A stretch of DNA of 64,000 nucleotides from NCBI GenBank assembly GCA_964511535.1, contig CAZEFW010000023.1:1-64000 (forward strand), written 5' to 3'. Made by a program: the position numbers and the translations under genes. The first letter of the stretch is position 1. Each line of letters begins with the position of its first letter. The notes below the pieces were generated by a model that was not told the DNA's origin, did no database searches, and saw only the letters and a list, made by a program, of their open reading frames with translations. This document shows, piece by piece, positions 1 to 8,371 of the stretch. The stretch is from CAZCFB01 sp964511535. GTDB lineage: Bacteria > Myxococcota_A > Polyangia > GCA-2747355 > CAZCFB01.

Positions 1-105
1 TGAGGCTTGAGGCTTGAGGCTTGAGGCTTGAGGGTCAAGTGCCCCAGACCTTCCACCCTCAAGCCTTACGGTCTCAAGTCTCAGGCCTGGCGAGCGCAGC
101 GAGCC
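1..105. repeat. Heptad inverted-repeat element (CTTGAGG type), cut by the window edge
   Basis: Positions 1-36 are near-perfect tandem copies of the 7-mer TTGAGGC. After a core of about 20 bp, positions 56-88 carry the inverted word (CTCAAGC/CTCAAGT, degenerate), and 89-105 is the GC block GGCGAGCGCAGCGAGCC. The element ends 2 bp before the stop codon of the minus-strand gene at 108. The left end may continue outside the window. Role unknown; a 3'-end RNA structure or terminator is possible. Confidence 0.8.
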
Positions 106-107
106 TC

Positions 108-1007
108 CTACGGCTTGCTCGGGTCCTTCGACAGGTGCGGCTGGTCTTTGCACCGATTCAGGATGAAGGTGGCCAGCTCGGCGGCGACGCCAATACTATG
201 CGCCGCCTCCTCCTGCTGGATATCGCGGCCCCGGTGGAGAACATCATTGGCGAGCCTCCTGACGCCATGGGCAGCGCTGGCCAACGTATCCTGCGAGTAG
301 TCCTCGCTGAACCGGTTGATCAGCTCGAAGAGGTTGAACTTGCCGAGGTCAAGGCCGTAGAGGTGGCCGAGCACCGAGTCGATGTGACAACGGCAGAGGG
401 AGACTGCGCCTCTGTACAGGCCGGCGCAAAATGCGTTGGACGCTTCGTTGAGGATGGCCTGGTGCGCCTGGCTCAAGCCGGTCCTGATGAAAATCATGTT
501 GCGGCATTTCCGGTTGACGATGCTCTGCATGGCGTCAGGACCGCTCCAGCGGCTCATCAGATCGAAGTTCTTGCCTTCGATCAGGTCGAGCTCATCCGGC
601 TCCTCCTCGTATTCATCGTAGACGCGGGTAACCAGGTCGAGACATTTAGTGGGAAGCTCGGCGACCATATGCTCATGCTCGAACAGGGCATGAACCAGGC
701 GCTGCCTGGCGTGGTCGATGACCTGCTCACAAAGCTGGCGGTCCGGGAAGATGTCTGGCTCGCCGCTGATCGCTGCCTCGATCCTCTTCAGGTTCCTCGA
801 GATGCTGACAATCTTCTCCAGCGAAGGCACGCTGCTGCTACCAAACCTGCGGCACGTGTAGGCGCAAATTAGCTCGCGGATATGCTCGACGGGCCTGCCC
901 TCGTCCAGCGGCCTGATGTACTCCTTGACGTCTACCAAGCCGTCGCCGCGAACAACATTCTCAACGACGATGTACGGCTCGCTCCTGGCTCCTGTTGGCA
1001 CCAGCAT
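108..1007 (-). CDS. Hypothetical protein with DUF4145-like C-terminal part
   Basis: A 299-residue soluble protein of unknown function. The start is firm: a perfect AGGAGG (1015-1020) lies 7 bp upstream of the ATG. No signal peptide or membrane segment is visible. The C-terminal third, with a short conserved stretch around LANDVLHRG, resembles the helical DUF4145 type often attached to defence or signalling proteins; this is a pattern impression, not a search result. It follows tadG on the same strand after a 116-bp gap holding half of a heptad repeat. Its last dozen residues (ending SKDPSKP) nearly match the end of TadG, because a repeat element spans both 3' ends. Confidence 0.7.
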   Translation of the reverse strand: MLVPTGARSEPYIVVENVVRGDGLVDVKEYIRPLDEGRPVEHIRELICAYTCRRFGSSSVPSLEKIVSISRNLKRIEAAISGEPDIFPDRQLCEQVIDHARQRLVHALFEHEHMVAELPTKCLDLVTRVYDEYEEEPDELDLIEGKNFDLMSRWSGPDAMQSIVNRKCRNMIFIRTGLSQAHQAILNEASNAFCAGLYRGAVSLCRCHIDSVLGHLYGLDLGKFNLFELINRFSEDYSQDTLASAAHGVRRLANDVLHRGRDIQQEEAAHSIGVAAELATFILNRCKDQPHLSKDPSKP

Positions 1008-1072
1008 GTTGCCGCCTCCTGATCGATAAGTCCCGGAGCCAACTTGCCCCGTTCCCTCAGGAACGGCTTACG

Positions 1073-1123
1073 AGCCTCAAGCCTTACGGCCTCAAGTCTC
1101 AAGCCAGGCGAGCGAAGCTCGCC
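1073..1123. repeat. Half heptad element with perfect GC palindrome abutting the tadG stop codon
   Basis: Only the right arm (degenerate CTCAAGC/CTCAAGT words, about 1075-1106) is present. It is followed by a perfect palindrome at 1107-1123, stem GGCGAGC, loop GAA. The tadG stop codon begins at the very next base (1124). The element and the 3' coding bases after it match the region at 56-150. Confidence 0.75.
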
Positions 1124-2515
1124 CTACGGCTTGCTCGGGTCCTTGCTCAGCTGCGGCTGGTCCCAGCGCACGATGAGCCGCCGGCTCGGGTTCTTGCCCA
1201 TGTACTCGCACGCCCGCCGGGAGAGCGCGATGTGGTAGTCGCCGGCGTTCTTGACCACCTCGAAGGCGTTGGCGTTGGGGAACTTGGTGGTGTCGGTGAC
1301 CTTCACCAGGGGCGTCTCGCCGCCGACGGGATCCCACAGGAAGGCGAACAGCCGCTGGATCGCGCCGTCGGGGTTGCTGATGCCGCGCCGCAGCCGGTAG
1401 GCGTCAGGCGGCGCGCCGGGGCGGATCTTGAGCTTGTCCCAGGTGCAGATGGAGCGCACCACGGTGGTGAGCCACATCTCGATGCCGAGCTTGCTCGAGA
1501 CCAGGGTGTAGAGCTTGGCGTTGTTGCCGTTGGACCCCTGCATGCCCGCGGTGCGGATCAGGAACTTGCGCTCGGTGCCGTTCTTGGTGGACATCTTGTG
1601 CCGCAGCTCGGTGCCGAAGATGGTCACCCCGGCCTGCTTGCGCAGCTTGTCGCTGGTCTGGATCGCCTTGGTCTGGGCGCACTTCTCCGCCGCGGGCGTG
1701 CCGTTGTTGGGGCAGCCGCTGGCCTGCTTGGGCGTCCCGTCGGTGAGGAAGATGATGTTCTTGCCGCTGTCCGCCACGGTCATGAACCACTTGCGCGCGG
1801 TGTCGAAGGCCAGGTTGGTGTTGGTCCCCTTCTGCAGGATCTTCACCTTGTTCATGGCCGACTTGATGGCGGTCAGGTTGCTCAGGCTCGTGGTGGGAGG
1901 CTTGGCGTTGGACTCGACGGCCTTGGCGAACACCAGCACGCCGTTTCGCGCGGGCAGGGTCAGCTTGGCGTAGGCCAGGAAGGTCTCCTTGAGCACGTCC
2001 CACGCCTGCTTGCCCGAGCCGCCGGCGATGGCGTGGGTCATGGAGTGCGACGCGTCGAAGATGAAGTAGATGATCGGCCACTTCTCGCCGAACCACTGCT
2101 CGTTGAACTGGGCGTGGCTGCGCACGCTGAAGTTGAGGAACGCCTTGGGCAGCCATTTCTGCAGGGTGAGGAACTTGGCGGTCAGGTCGACCTTGATCAC
2201 CCGCCGGTAGATCGGGCTGTGGGCCTGGTTCCAGGTCTTGGCGTCGTACACGTCGCCGGTGATGATCAGGTTGCTGTTGTTGGTGATGTAGTGCTTTACC
2301 GTGCCCTTGTTGAACGGCAGCCCGCGCTGCTGGATGGCGTGGGCCGCGGCCAGGGCTGCCGCGTCGCCGGCGGTCTGCAGCTCTCGCCGCTGGAACACCT
2401 GCCGGCCGATGATCAGGGAGGTCAGGGCGACCCCCATGATCAGGAACATCGACAGGGCCACGATCAGAGCGACAGATCCTCGCTCCCTCTTCACCCCTTC
2501 CCCGCGCCTGGCCAT
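1124..2515 (-). CDS. tadG: TadG-like pilus assembly protein with von Willebrand A domain
   Basis: A 463-residue protein closing the Tad pilus operon. The N-terminus (residues 13-60) is a TadE/TadG-type hydrophobic segment followed by an RRELQTAGDAAALAAAHA-like stretch typical of TadG 'Flp pilus-assembly TadE/G-like' proteins. A vWA domain follows, with the MIDAS motif DASHS at 154-158 after a hydrophobic beta strand. The family is thought to be a minor pseudopilin or envelope adhesin at the pilus base or tip. A GGAGG lies upstream of the ATG. The C-terminal residues DQPQLSKDPSKP almost equal the end of the next gene's product, so the native end has probably been replaced by repeat-derived codons. 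Confidence 0.85.
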   Translation of the reverse strand: MARRGEGVKRERGSVALIVALSMFLIMGVALTSLIIGRQVFQRRELQTAGDAAALAAAHAIQQRGLPFNKGTVKHYITNNSNLIITGDVYDAKTWNQAHSPIYRRVIKVDLTAKFLTLQKWLPKAFLNFSVRSHAQFNEQWFGEKWPIIYFIFDASHSMTHAIAGGSGKQAWDVLKETFLAYAKLTLPARNGVLVFAKAVESNAKPPTTSLSNLTAIKSAMNKVKILQKGTNTNLAFDTARKWFMTVADSGKNIIFLTDGTPKQASGCPNNGTPAAEKCAQTKAIQTSDKLRKQAGVTIFGTELRHKMSTKNGTERKFLIRTAGMQGSNGNNAKLYTLVSSKLGIEMWLTTVVRSICTWDKLKIRPGAPPDAYRLRRGISNPDGAIQRLFAFLWDPVGGETPLVKVTDTTKFPNANAFEVVKNAGDYHIALSRRACEYMGKNPSRRLIVRWDQPQLSKDPSKP

Positions 2516-2531
2516 GTCGCGACCTCCCTGT

Positions 2532-2801
2532 CTAGCGTGACAGCGGCAGCACGCGGCCGCCCCCGCCGCCCATCGTGCTCCGCTTGCGATCCTGCTCCTT
2601 GTTCTTCACCACCAGCTTGCCGTCCTCGGCGTTCATCTTCTTGGGCGCGTCCAGGTCGGTGAGCCGTACGGTGACCTGCTTGCGCATGATGCCGTTGAAG
2701 GACTTGCCCATCTGGTCGTGCAGGTGCTCGACGGCGCAGCCCCCCAGCAGGGGCGCAGCCAGGCAGAGCACGGCAGCGGTGATGATTATCCTCCTGATCA
2801 T
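2532..2801 (-). CDS. Small Tad-operon lipoprotein
   Basis: An 89-residue protein with a typical lipoprotein signal: positive start (MIRR), hydrophobic stretch, and lipobox LLGGC with Cys22. The mature part is short, charged and ends in a Gly run (residues 78-82). Its ATG overlaps the stop of the upstream TPR gene by 4 bp (2798-2801), so translation is probably coupled, and tadG starts 16 bp after its stop. No known domain is recognised. Location in the operon suggests an accessory outer-membrane component of the Tad secretion channel, comparable in position to pilotin-like Tad lipoproteins; this is inference. Confidence 0.75.
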   Translation of the reverse strand: MIRRIIITAAVLCLAAPLLGGCAVEHLHDQMGKSFNGIMRKQVTVRLTDLDAPKKMNAEDGKLVVKNKEQDRKRSTMGGGGGRVLPLSR

Positions 2802-3634
2802 GGTGTCGCTCCTTTGGCCTTCTCGTTGGTCTCCGTCGGCGACGGCGGCTCCGCACCCTCGCCCTGCTGCACCTGAGGCTGCAGGGCCTTGAGGTTCTCC
2901 AGGGCGGGCTTGTAATCGCGCCGGTGGGACAGGGCTTTTTCGTAGTAGCGCCGGGCGGAGGCGGGCTTGCCCTTCATCTCCTCCAGCAGGCCCATGTTGG
3001 TCAGCGCCTGGGCCTGGTCTCCGGCCTGCTTGAACGCCTCGAGGGCGTCGCCGCCGCGGTCGCTCATGCCGAGGATGAAGCCGAGGTTGTTGTACGCCAC
3101 GCGCATCCCCGGATCGATGCGGATCGCGTCCTTCACCGCGTCCTCGGCGTCGTCCAGGTCCTTCTGCAAAAAGAGGCAGAAGCCGAGGTTGTTGTGGTAC
3201 CGCGCAACCTCGTCGTTCAGGTCCAGCGCCTCGCGGTGCAGCTTCTCCGCCACCTTGTGGCGCCCCTGCTTGTCGTGCAGCACGGCCAGCGCCGAGTACG
3301 CCTCCGGGTCCCTGGGCCCCAGCTTGATGGCCAGCTTCAGCTCTCGCTCGGCAGCGCGCGGCATGCCCTTCTCTCGCAGCACCACGCCGAGCAGCCGGCG
3401 CACGGCCGAGACGTCGGGGTGCTGCTTGCGCAGCCCCTTCAGGTAAGGCAGGGCCTTGTCGTAGTCGCGCTGCTTGACCAGCTCGGCGGCCATGGACAGG
3501 CGCAGGGCGGAGGCCTCTCCGGGCGGGAGCTGCTGCGGCGGCTTGTCCTGGACTGTCGCGCAAGCGCTCAGGGCGAGGGCCATGGCCAGCACCGTGGCCA
3601 GGGGAGGGCGGTATGCGCGCGGTCGCCCCGTCAT
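2798..3634 (-). CDS. tadD: TadD-like TPR lipoprotein
   Basis: A 278-residue lipoprotein: signal peptide with lipobox ALSAC near residue 24, then several tetratricopeptide repeats covering about residues 45-240 (AYNNLGF-type helices), then a Pro/Glu-rich tail. TadD proteins are TPR lipoproteins of the Tad/Flp system and probably act like PilF-type pilotins that help the secretin assemble. The ATG at 3634 sits 2 bp beyond the tadC stop codon; longer in-frame upstream starts would run inside tadC and are not credible. The stop overlaps the next lipoprotein gene by 4 bp. Confidence 0.85.
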   Translation of the reverse strand: MTGRPRAYRPPLATVLAMALALSACATVQDKPPQQLPPGEASALRLSMAAELVKQRDYDKALPYLKGLRKQHPDVSAVRRLLGVVLREKGMPRAAERELKLAIKLGPRDPEAYSALAVLHDKQGRHKVAEKLHREALDLNDEVARYHNNLGFCLFLQKDLDDAEDAVKDAIRIDPGMRVAYNNLGFILGMSDRGGDALEAFKQAGDQAQALTNMGLLEEMKGKPASARRYYEKALSHRRDYKPALENLKALQPQVQQGEGAEPPSPTETNEKAKGATP

Positions 3635-3636
3635 GC

Positions 3637-4542
3637 CTAGAAGCTCTGCATGATCATGATCACCGCCGGGCCGAGCAGCAGGATCAGCACGGCCGGCAGC
3701 AGGCAGGTGGTCAGCGGCAGGGTCAGCTTGGCGTTGGCCTTTCCGGCCTGCTCCTCGAGCTGCAGCAGCCGGTGCTGGCGCATGGTCTTGGCGTGGTCCC
3801 GCAGCATGCCCGCGATGTTGGTCCCGAGCGCGGCGGACTGGATCACCACCGCGGTCAGGGTGTTGACGTCCTCCAGCCCGATGCGCGCGGCCATCTTTTT
3901 CCACGCCACCTGGGTCTCCAGGCCGGCCTTCATCTCGGCCAGCACCATGCGAAGCTCCCTGGCCAGCAGATCCTCGCCGGTGCGCGACTTGCTCGACACT
4001 CGCTCCATGGCCTGCTCCAGGCCGAGGCCCGCGTCGAGGCAGGTCACCATCAACTCCACCGTGGAAGGCAGCGACCGCAAGATCGCGTTCTGGCGCTCCT
4101 TGGCCCTGGACCCGAGCCAGATGCCCGGCCCCACGAAGGCGACGCCCATCACCATGCAGAAGAAGAGCACCGCCACGGGCGGCTCCTCCACGCTGCTGGC
4201 CACCAACATGGAAAGCACCATGCCGCCCATGAGCATGGACAGCCGCACCGTCAGGTACAGGTCCATGGCATCGCGGCTGTACAGTCCGGCCTGGGTCACC
4301 CGGTTCTTGAGCTCCTCGATCTCCTTCTTGTCCTTGGGTCGCAGCACCGCGCCGAATCGGGAGCTGAGCTTTCCCGTGGCGTCGTCATCCATGGACAGCC
4401 CGCGGTCCTCGTCGTCGATGTCGTCCTCCTCGACGGGGGCGTCCACCAGGCCGCGGCGGTGGGTGCGGATGGCGAGCACGAGCAGGACCAGCGCCATGAG
4501 CGCCGAGATCCCGCCGAGCCCGAATATCATCTCCACCGACAA
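3637..4542 (-). CDS. tadC: Tad pilus inner-membrane platform protein TadC (T2SF family)
   Basis: A 301-residue polytopic membrane protein of the type II secretion F superfamily. It has an N-terminal membrane segment (about 5-26), an acidic cytoplasmic stretch, two central segments (about 105-145) and a C-terminal segment (about 270-298). The cytoplasmic loop with LPSTVELMVTCLDAGLGLEQA matches the T2SF signature. With TadB it forms the inner-membrane platform worked by TadA. It is 19 bp downstream of tadB and 2 bp upstream of tadD. Confidence 0.92.
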   Translation of the reverse strand: MSVEMIFGLGGISALMALVLLVLAIRTHRRGLVDAPVEEDDIDDEDRGLSMDDDATGKLSSRFGAVLRPKDKKEIEELKNRVTQAGLYSRDAMDLYLTVRLSMLMGGMVLSMLVASSVEEPPVAVLFFCMVMGVAFVGPGIWLGSRAKERQNAILRSLPSTVELMVTCLDAGLGLEQAMERVSSKSRTGEDLLARELRMVLAEMKAGLETQVAWKKMAARIGLEDVNTLTAVVIQSAALGTNIAGMLRDHAKTMRQHRLLQLEEQAGKANAKLTLPLTTCLLPAVLILLLGPAVIMIMQSF

Positions 4543-4561
4543 GTCTTCCTCCTCTCTCTCC

Positions 4562-5512
4562 TCAGACGGCTGGCTTGACCAGCCGCATCAGCCACATGAT
4601 GCCCAGGGCCCACAGTCCGGCCGCGAGCATGATGATGCCCCGTCCGGTGGAGTTCTCCAGCAGCAGCCCCAGGTAGCCGGGCTGCACCAGCAGCACGATG
4701 GCCAGCACCAGCACCGGCAGCGCGCCCAGGATGATGCCCGAGGTCCTGCCCTCTGCGGTGAGCGCCCGGTAGCGCGCCTCGAAGGCCGCCTGGGCCCGCA
4801 GGCCGTCGATGATCTGCTCGATGATCTCGATGATGTTTCCGCCGGTCTGCTTGAGCACCAGCACCGACTCCACGAAGGTGCCCAGCGCCCGGCAGGGCGA
4901 CAGCCGCGCGGCCATGTTGCTCAGCGACTCCTCGATGGGCCGCCCCATCTCGTACTCCTCGGCGCAGCGCCCCAGCTCCACCGCCAGCGGCGGCTGCAGC
5001 TCCTCGGCCGCGTAGCGGATGGTGTCCTCCAGGGTCTGCCCGGCGCGCAGGCCGATCATCATCAGCTCCAGCGCCTTGGGCAGCTGGTGGTCGATCTCGT
5101 TGAGCCGCTTGGTGCGGCGGCCGCTGACCACCAGGAAGATCACCATGGCGGTGATGCCGCTGATGAGGATGCCGCTGGCCAGGGCGCCGGTGAGCAGGGT
5201 GACCAGCAGGAACATGCCCACCACAAGGGCGCCGGTGAGGAACAGGAAGGCCTGCAGCGACAGGTCCACCCCCGCCTGCTCCAGCGCGGCGTTGAGCTTC
5301 TGCATGACCTCCATCTCGGCCAGGGCGCCGTCCAGCTCCTTGTGCCCGTCGCGCGTGATGGAGACGTCCTCCTCCTCCTTGCCCACCTTGAGCCGGCGCA
5401 GCAGCGCGTCCTCCTGCTGCCGCTTGGACCCGCGGACGAGCCAGAACAGGCCCATGGCCAGGGCGAACAGCGCCAGCGCCGCGAACATCGCTATGGCGTT
5501 GAAGATGGTCAC
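4562..5512 (-). CDS. tadB: Tad pilus inner-membrane platform protein TadB (T2SF family)
   Basis: A 316-residue membrane protein paralogous to TadC. Hydrophobic segments lie near 5-25, 90-130, 255-275 and 285-312. The T2SF loop reads HQLPKALELMMIGLRAGQTLEDTIRYA, including the expected LP...L..GL.AG pattern. Partner of TadC in the platform complex that anchors the TadA ATPase. It starts 22 bp after tadA and is followed by tadC. Confidence 0.92.
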   Translation of the reverse strand: MTIFNAIAMFAALALFALAMGLFWLVRGSKRQQEDALLRRLKVGKEEEDVSITRDGHKELDGALAEMEVMQKLNAALEQAGVDLSLQAFLFLTGALVVGMFLLVTLLTGALASGILISGITAMVIFLVVSGRRTKRLNEIDHQLPKALELMMIGLRAGQTLEDTIRYAAEELQPPLAVELGRCAEEYEMGRPIEESLSNMAARLSPCRALGTFVESVLVLKQTGGNIIEIIEQIIDGLRAQAAFEARYRALTAEGRTSGIILGALPVLVLAIVLLVQPGYLGLLLENSTGRGIIMLAAGLWALGIMWLMRLVKPAV

Positions 5513-5534
5513 GTGCGCTCTCTCTCGCTCCTCC

Positions 5535-6875
5535 TCATTGCAGGCAGCTCGGGTGCAGCGGCACCCCGTGGGCCATGAACCGCTCCAGCAGGATCGACCG
5601 CCCGCTGGAGGTGAACCCGCCCTCCACCTGACCCTGGGCGTTCACGCCCCACTGCTCGTACTGGTAAGGGAAGTGCAATTGCACCTCGCCGTTGTGCAGC
5701 CCCTGAACCTCGGCGATGCCGGCCAGCCGCCTGGTGCCGTCTGACTGGCGGTTGACGAACACGATGAGGTGGATCGCCCGGGCGATCATCTGCAGCATCA
5801 TGTTCTCGCTCAGCTTGGTGCCTGCCATGCCGAGCATGGTCACCAGGCGGGTCACCGCGTCGTCGGCGTTGTTGGCGTGGATGGTGGTCATCGACCCCTC
5901 GTGGCCGGTGTTCATGGCCTGGATCATGTCGAGGACCTCCTCGGACCGAACCTCGCCGACCACGATGCGATCGGGGCGCATACGCAGGGCGTTCTTCACC
6001 AGGTCGCGAATGGAGATCTCGCCCTTGCCCTCGATGTTGGGCGGGCGCGTCTCCAGCCGCACCACGTGGCGCTGCTGCAGCTGCAGCTCCGCCGAGTCCT
6101 CGATGGTCAGGATCCGCTCCGAGGAGGGGATGAACGAGGAGAGCGCGTTGAGCAGGGTGGTCTTGCCGGAGCCGGTACCGCCCGCCACCACGATGTTGCA
6201 GGCCGACCCCACGGCGCACTGGAGGTACTGGGCCATGTTCTGGGTAAACGAGCCGCCCGCCACCAGATCGTTGATGGCCAGCGGCCCGCTGCCGAAACGG
6301 CGGATCGAGAGGATCGGGCCGTCGATGGCCAGCGGCTGGATCACCGCGTTGACGCGAGACCCGTCGGGCAGGCGCGCGTCAACCATGGGGGAGGACTCGT
6401 CGATGCGGCGGCCCACCCGGCCCACGATGCGGTTGATGATGTTGAGCAGGTGCTGGTTGTCCCGGAACTTGACCTGGGTCTCCTCCAGCTGGCCTCGCCG
6501 CTCGATGAAGACCACCCCGGCGGTGTTGACCAGGATGTCGCTGATGGTGGAGTCGGCCAGCAGCGGCTCCAGGGGCCCGAGCCCCATGATCTCGTCCACG
6601 ATGGTCTGGACGATGCGCCCCTGCTGCTGCTCCGACAGCTGCACATGGCGCCGCAGCAGCAGCTCCTGGACGATGGCGCCAACCTTCTGGTGCAGCACTG
6701 CGGGGTCGGTCTGGCGTACGCGGGCCATGTCCAGGCGGTCGATGACCTCGCCGTGCAGCCAGGTGACCACCTGCTTGAAGTCCAGGGCCGCCCCGCCGGC
6801 CTGGCCCTGAGCGCCCTGGCCGGGGTGTTGCCCGCCCTGTTGATCTTTGCCTGCCAGGCGATCCGTAATCTTCAT
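5535..6875 (-). CDS. tadA: Tad pilus assembly ATPase TadA/CpaF
   Basis: A 446-residue secretion ATPase of the VirB11/PulE superfamily that powers Flp pilus extension. Residues 95-210 are the N-terminal ATPase half (GLGPLEPLL, then RLPDGSRVN). Walker A is GGTGSGKT at 232-239, followed by the Asp box (EDSAELQL), Walker B (RPDRIVVGEVRS) and a His box (GSMTTIHAN). All catalytic motifs are intact. The first 30 residues are a Gln/Gly-rich disordered leader. The start overlaps the tadZ stop by 4 bp (6872-6875), implying coupling. Confidence 0.95.
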   Translation of the reverse strand: MKITDRLAGKDQQGGQHPGQGAQGQAGGAALDFKQVVTWLHGEVIDRLDMARVRQTDPAVLHQKVGAIVQELLLRRHVQLSEQQQGRIVQTIVDEIMGLGPLEPLLADSTISDILVNTAGVVFIERRGQLEETQVKFRDNQHLLNIINRIVGRVGRRIDESSPMVDARLPDGSRVNAVIQPLAIDGPILSIRRFGSGPLAINDLVAGGSFTQNMAQYLQCAVGSACNIVVAGGTGSGKTTLLNALSSFIPSSERILTIEDSAELQLQQRHVVRLETRPPNIEGKGEISIRDLVKNALRMRPDRIVVGEVRSEEVLDMIQAMNTGHEGSMTTIHANNADDAVTRLVTMLGMAGTKLSENMMLQMIARAIHLIVFVNRQSDGTRRLAGIAEVQGLHNGEVQLHFPYQYEQWGVNAQGQVEGGFTSSGRSILLERFMAHGVPLHPSCLQ

Positions 6876-8371
6876 GACTGGGTCTTCTTCTCTTTCTTCT
6901 GTTTCTTCGCGAACAGCCGGCCGAAGAACCCCTTGCGCGGCTCCGGCTCGGGAAGATCCAGGATGTCCCGGGCGGCCTTGTCCACTGCCATGGTGATCTT
7001 GGCCTGGGGGTTCATCTCTTTGAGGGTCCTGCCCGCCGTGATGCTCTGGTGCACCAGGCGGAAGTCGTTGGGCACGGTGATGGAGATGGGCAGCCCGAGG
7101 GCCTCGCTCACATGCTCCAGGCTCAGCTTGTTCTTCGGGTCGAACCGGTTGAGCAGCACCTGGAACTTCTCATCGGAGTAGCCGAGGCGCTTGAGCAGAT
7201 CCAGGCGGATGCGCGCGCCCCGGATGGCGGCCACGTCCTGGGTCAGCACCAGCACGATGCGGCTCGCCACGTCCATGGCGGCCAGGGCGTGGTCCGAGAA
7301 GTCCCGCAGACCGTCCACCACTGTGATGGTGAAGTGCTCCTGCAGGTAGCGCAGGAAGGTGGGGATCCGCCCCGGGTCCAGCTCGCTCAGCTCCTCGATG
7401 TGGCCCACCTGTGACATGGCGGCCAGCCCCGACTTGTGGCGCGCCAGCAACGGCGAGAGCATGTCCCAGTCGAAGTTCTCCATGTCCGCCGCGATCTTGG
7501 ACATGGGGCACCCGCCCTCCAGGTCGAGCAGCGTGAGCACGTCGCCCAGCTGCAGATCGAGGTCGACGATGCAGCTCTGGCGCCCGGTCTCCGCCGCGAC
7601 CGACGCCACGTTGGCCGCCAGCATGGAGCTGCCGCTGCCGCCGTGGCAGGAGAAGAACACGGCCACCTGACCCAGCTCCGCCTCGGGCACCGGGGCCGGC
7701 GTGGCCGAGAAGCGCTCCGAGATCTGCCGCGCCAGCGCCGGGTCGGCCAGGGGGTTCTGCACGATGCGGGTCTGCAGCTCCGGCTGAAAGGAGCCGCTGT
7801 TGAGCGAGGTCGCCTGGTGCAGGTTGGCGCCGAAGGGCGAGCGCCGCTGCTCGCCCTGCTCTTCGGCCGCAGGCGGCGCCGCCGCGGGTGGCGCCGCCGC
7901 GGGCGCCGGGCCGCGATCCGCCACTGCGTTGGCCAGCGCGGTGGGGTCCAGCTCGGTCATCTCGTACGGCCCCGGGTCGAGGGTCTCGATGTCGCTCGAC
8001 GCGATCTCCATCGGCTCGGACTCCATGGTGGGATCGCCGAGGGTCGGGTTGCCCACCTGGGCGGTGGTCTCGTGCCAGTGGCGAGGCGGCCGCTTGCCCG
8101 TGGGCTCCTCCCAGGGGAGCGGGGAGCCGCGGGTGGTCAGCTCGTTGTCCGCCTCATCATCCTCGAGGTAATACGGCGCGGCCTGGGGCTGCTCGTAGCC
8201 GGGGGGGGGCTGCTGCTGCTCGTAGCCGGGGGGCTGCTGCTGCTGTTGCTGCTGGGGCGGCGGCGGCTGGGCGGGCAGGGGGCCCGACGGGGCTCGACGG
8301 CGGAGATCCACCGGCTGGCCCGGATCCTGACGCGCCCCTTCAGGGCGACCTCTTCTACCGCTGTTGCTCAA
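6872..8371 (-). CDS. tadZ: TadZ/CpaE-like pilus localisation ATPase with long disordered N-terminus
   Basis: A 499-residue protein of the MinD/ParA-like TadZ/CpaE family, which positions the Tad machine. Residues 1-230 are low complexity: a Pro/Gln run with two PPGYEQ repeats (about 36-63) and an Ala/Pro block (155-170). The ATPase-like domain runs from about 235 to 470. The deviant Walker A is degenerate: CHGGSGSSM at 242-250 lacks both lysines of the usual KGGxGK[ST], while IVDLDLQLGD is kept. TadZ proteins are known for atypical P-loops, so the gene is probably functional but a weak or non-ATPase. The C-terminus is basic (KKQKKEKK). It overlaps rcpA by 4 bp. Confidence 0.88.
   Translation of the reverse strand: MSNSGRRGRPEGARQDPGQPVDLRRRAPSGPLPAQPPPPQQQQQQQPPGYEQQQPPPGYEQPQAAPYYLEDDEADNELTTRGSPLPWEEPTGKRPPRHWHETTAQVGNPTLGDPTMESEPMEIASSDIETLDPGPYEMTELDPTALANAVADRGPAPAAAPPAAAPPAAEEQGEQRRSPFGANLHQATSLNSGSFQPELQTRIVQNPLADPALARQISERFSATPAPVPEAELGQVAVFFSCHGGSGSSMLAANVASVAAETGRQSCIVDLDLQLGDVLTLLDLEGGCPMSKIAADMENFDWDMLSPLLARHKSGLAAMSQVGHIEELSELDPGRIPTFLRYLQEHFTITVVDGLRDFSDHALAAMDVASRIVLVLTQDVAAIRGARIRLDLLKRLGYSDEKFQVLLNRFDPKNKLSLEHVSEALGLPISITVPNDFRLVHQSITAGRTLKEMNPQAKITMAVDKAARDILDLPEPEPRKGFFGRLFAKKQKKEKKTQS

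Noticed and set aside
3650..5578. 642-codon plus-strand reading frame opposite tadB/tadC
   Set aside because: It is the antisense of strongly conserved tadB and tadC, with low-complexity His/Gln/Gly composition; high GC content creates such frames.
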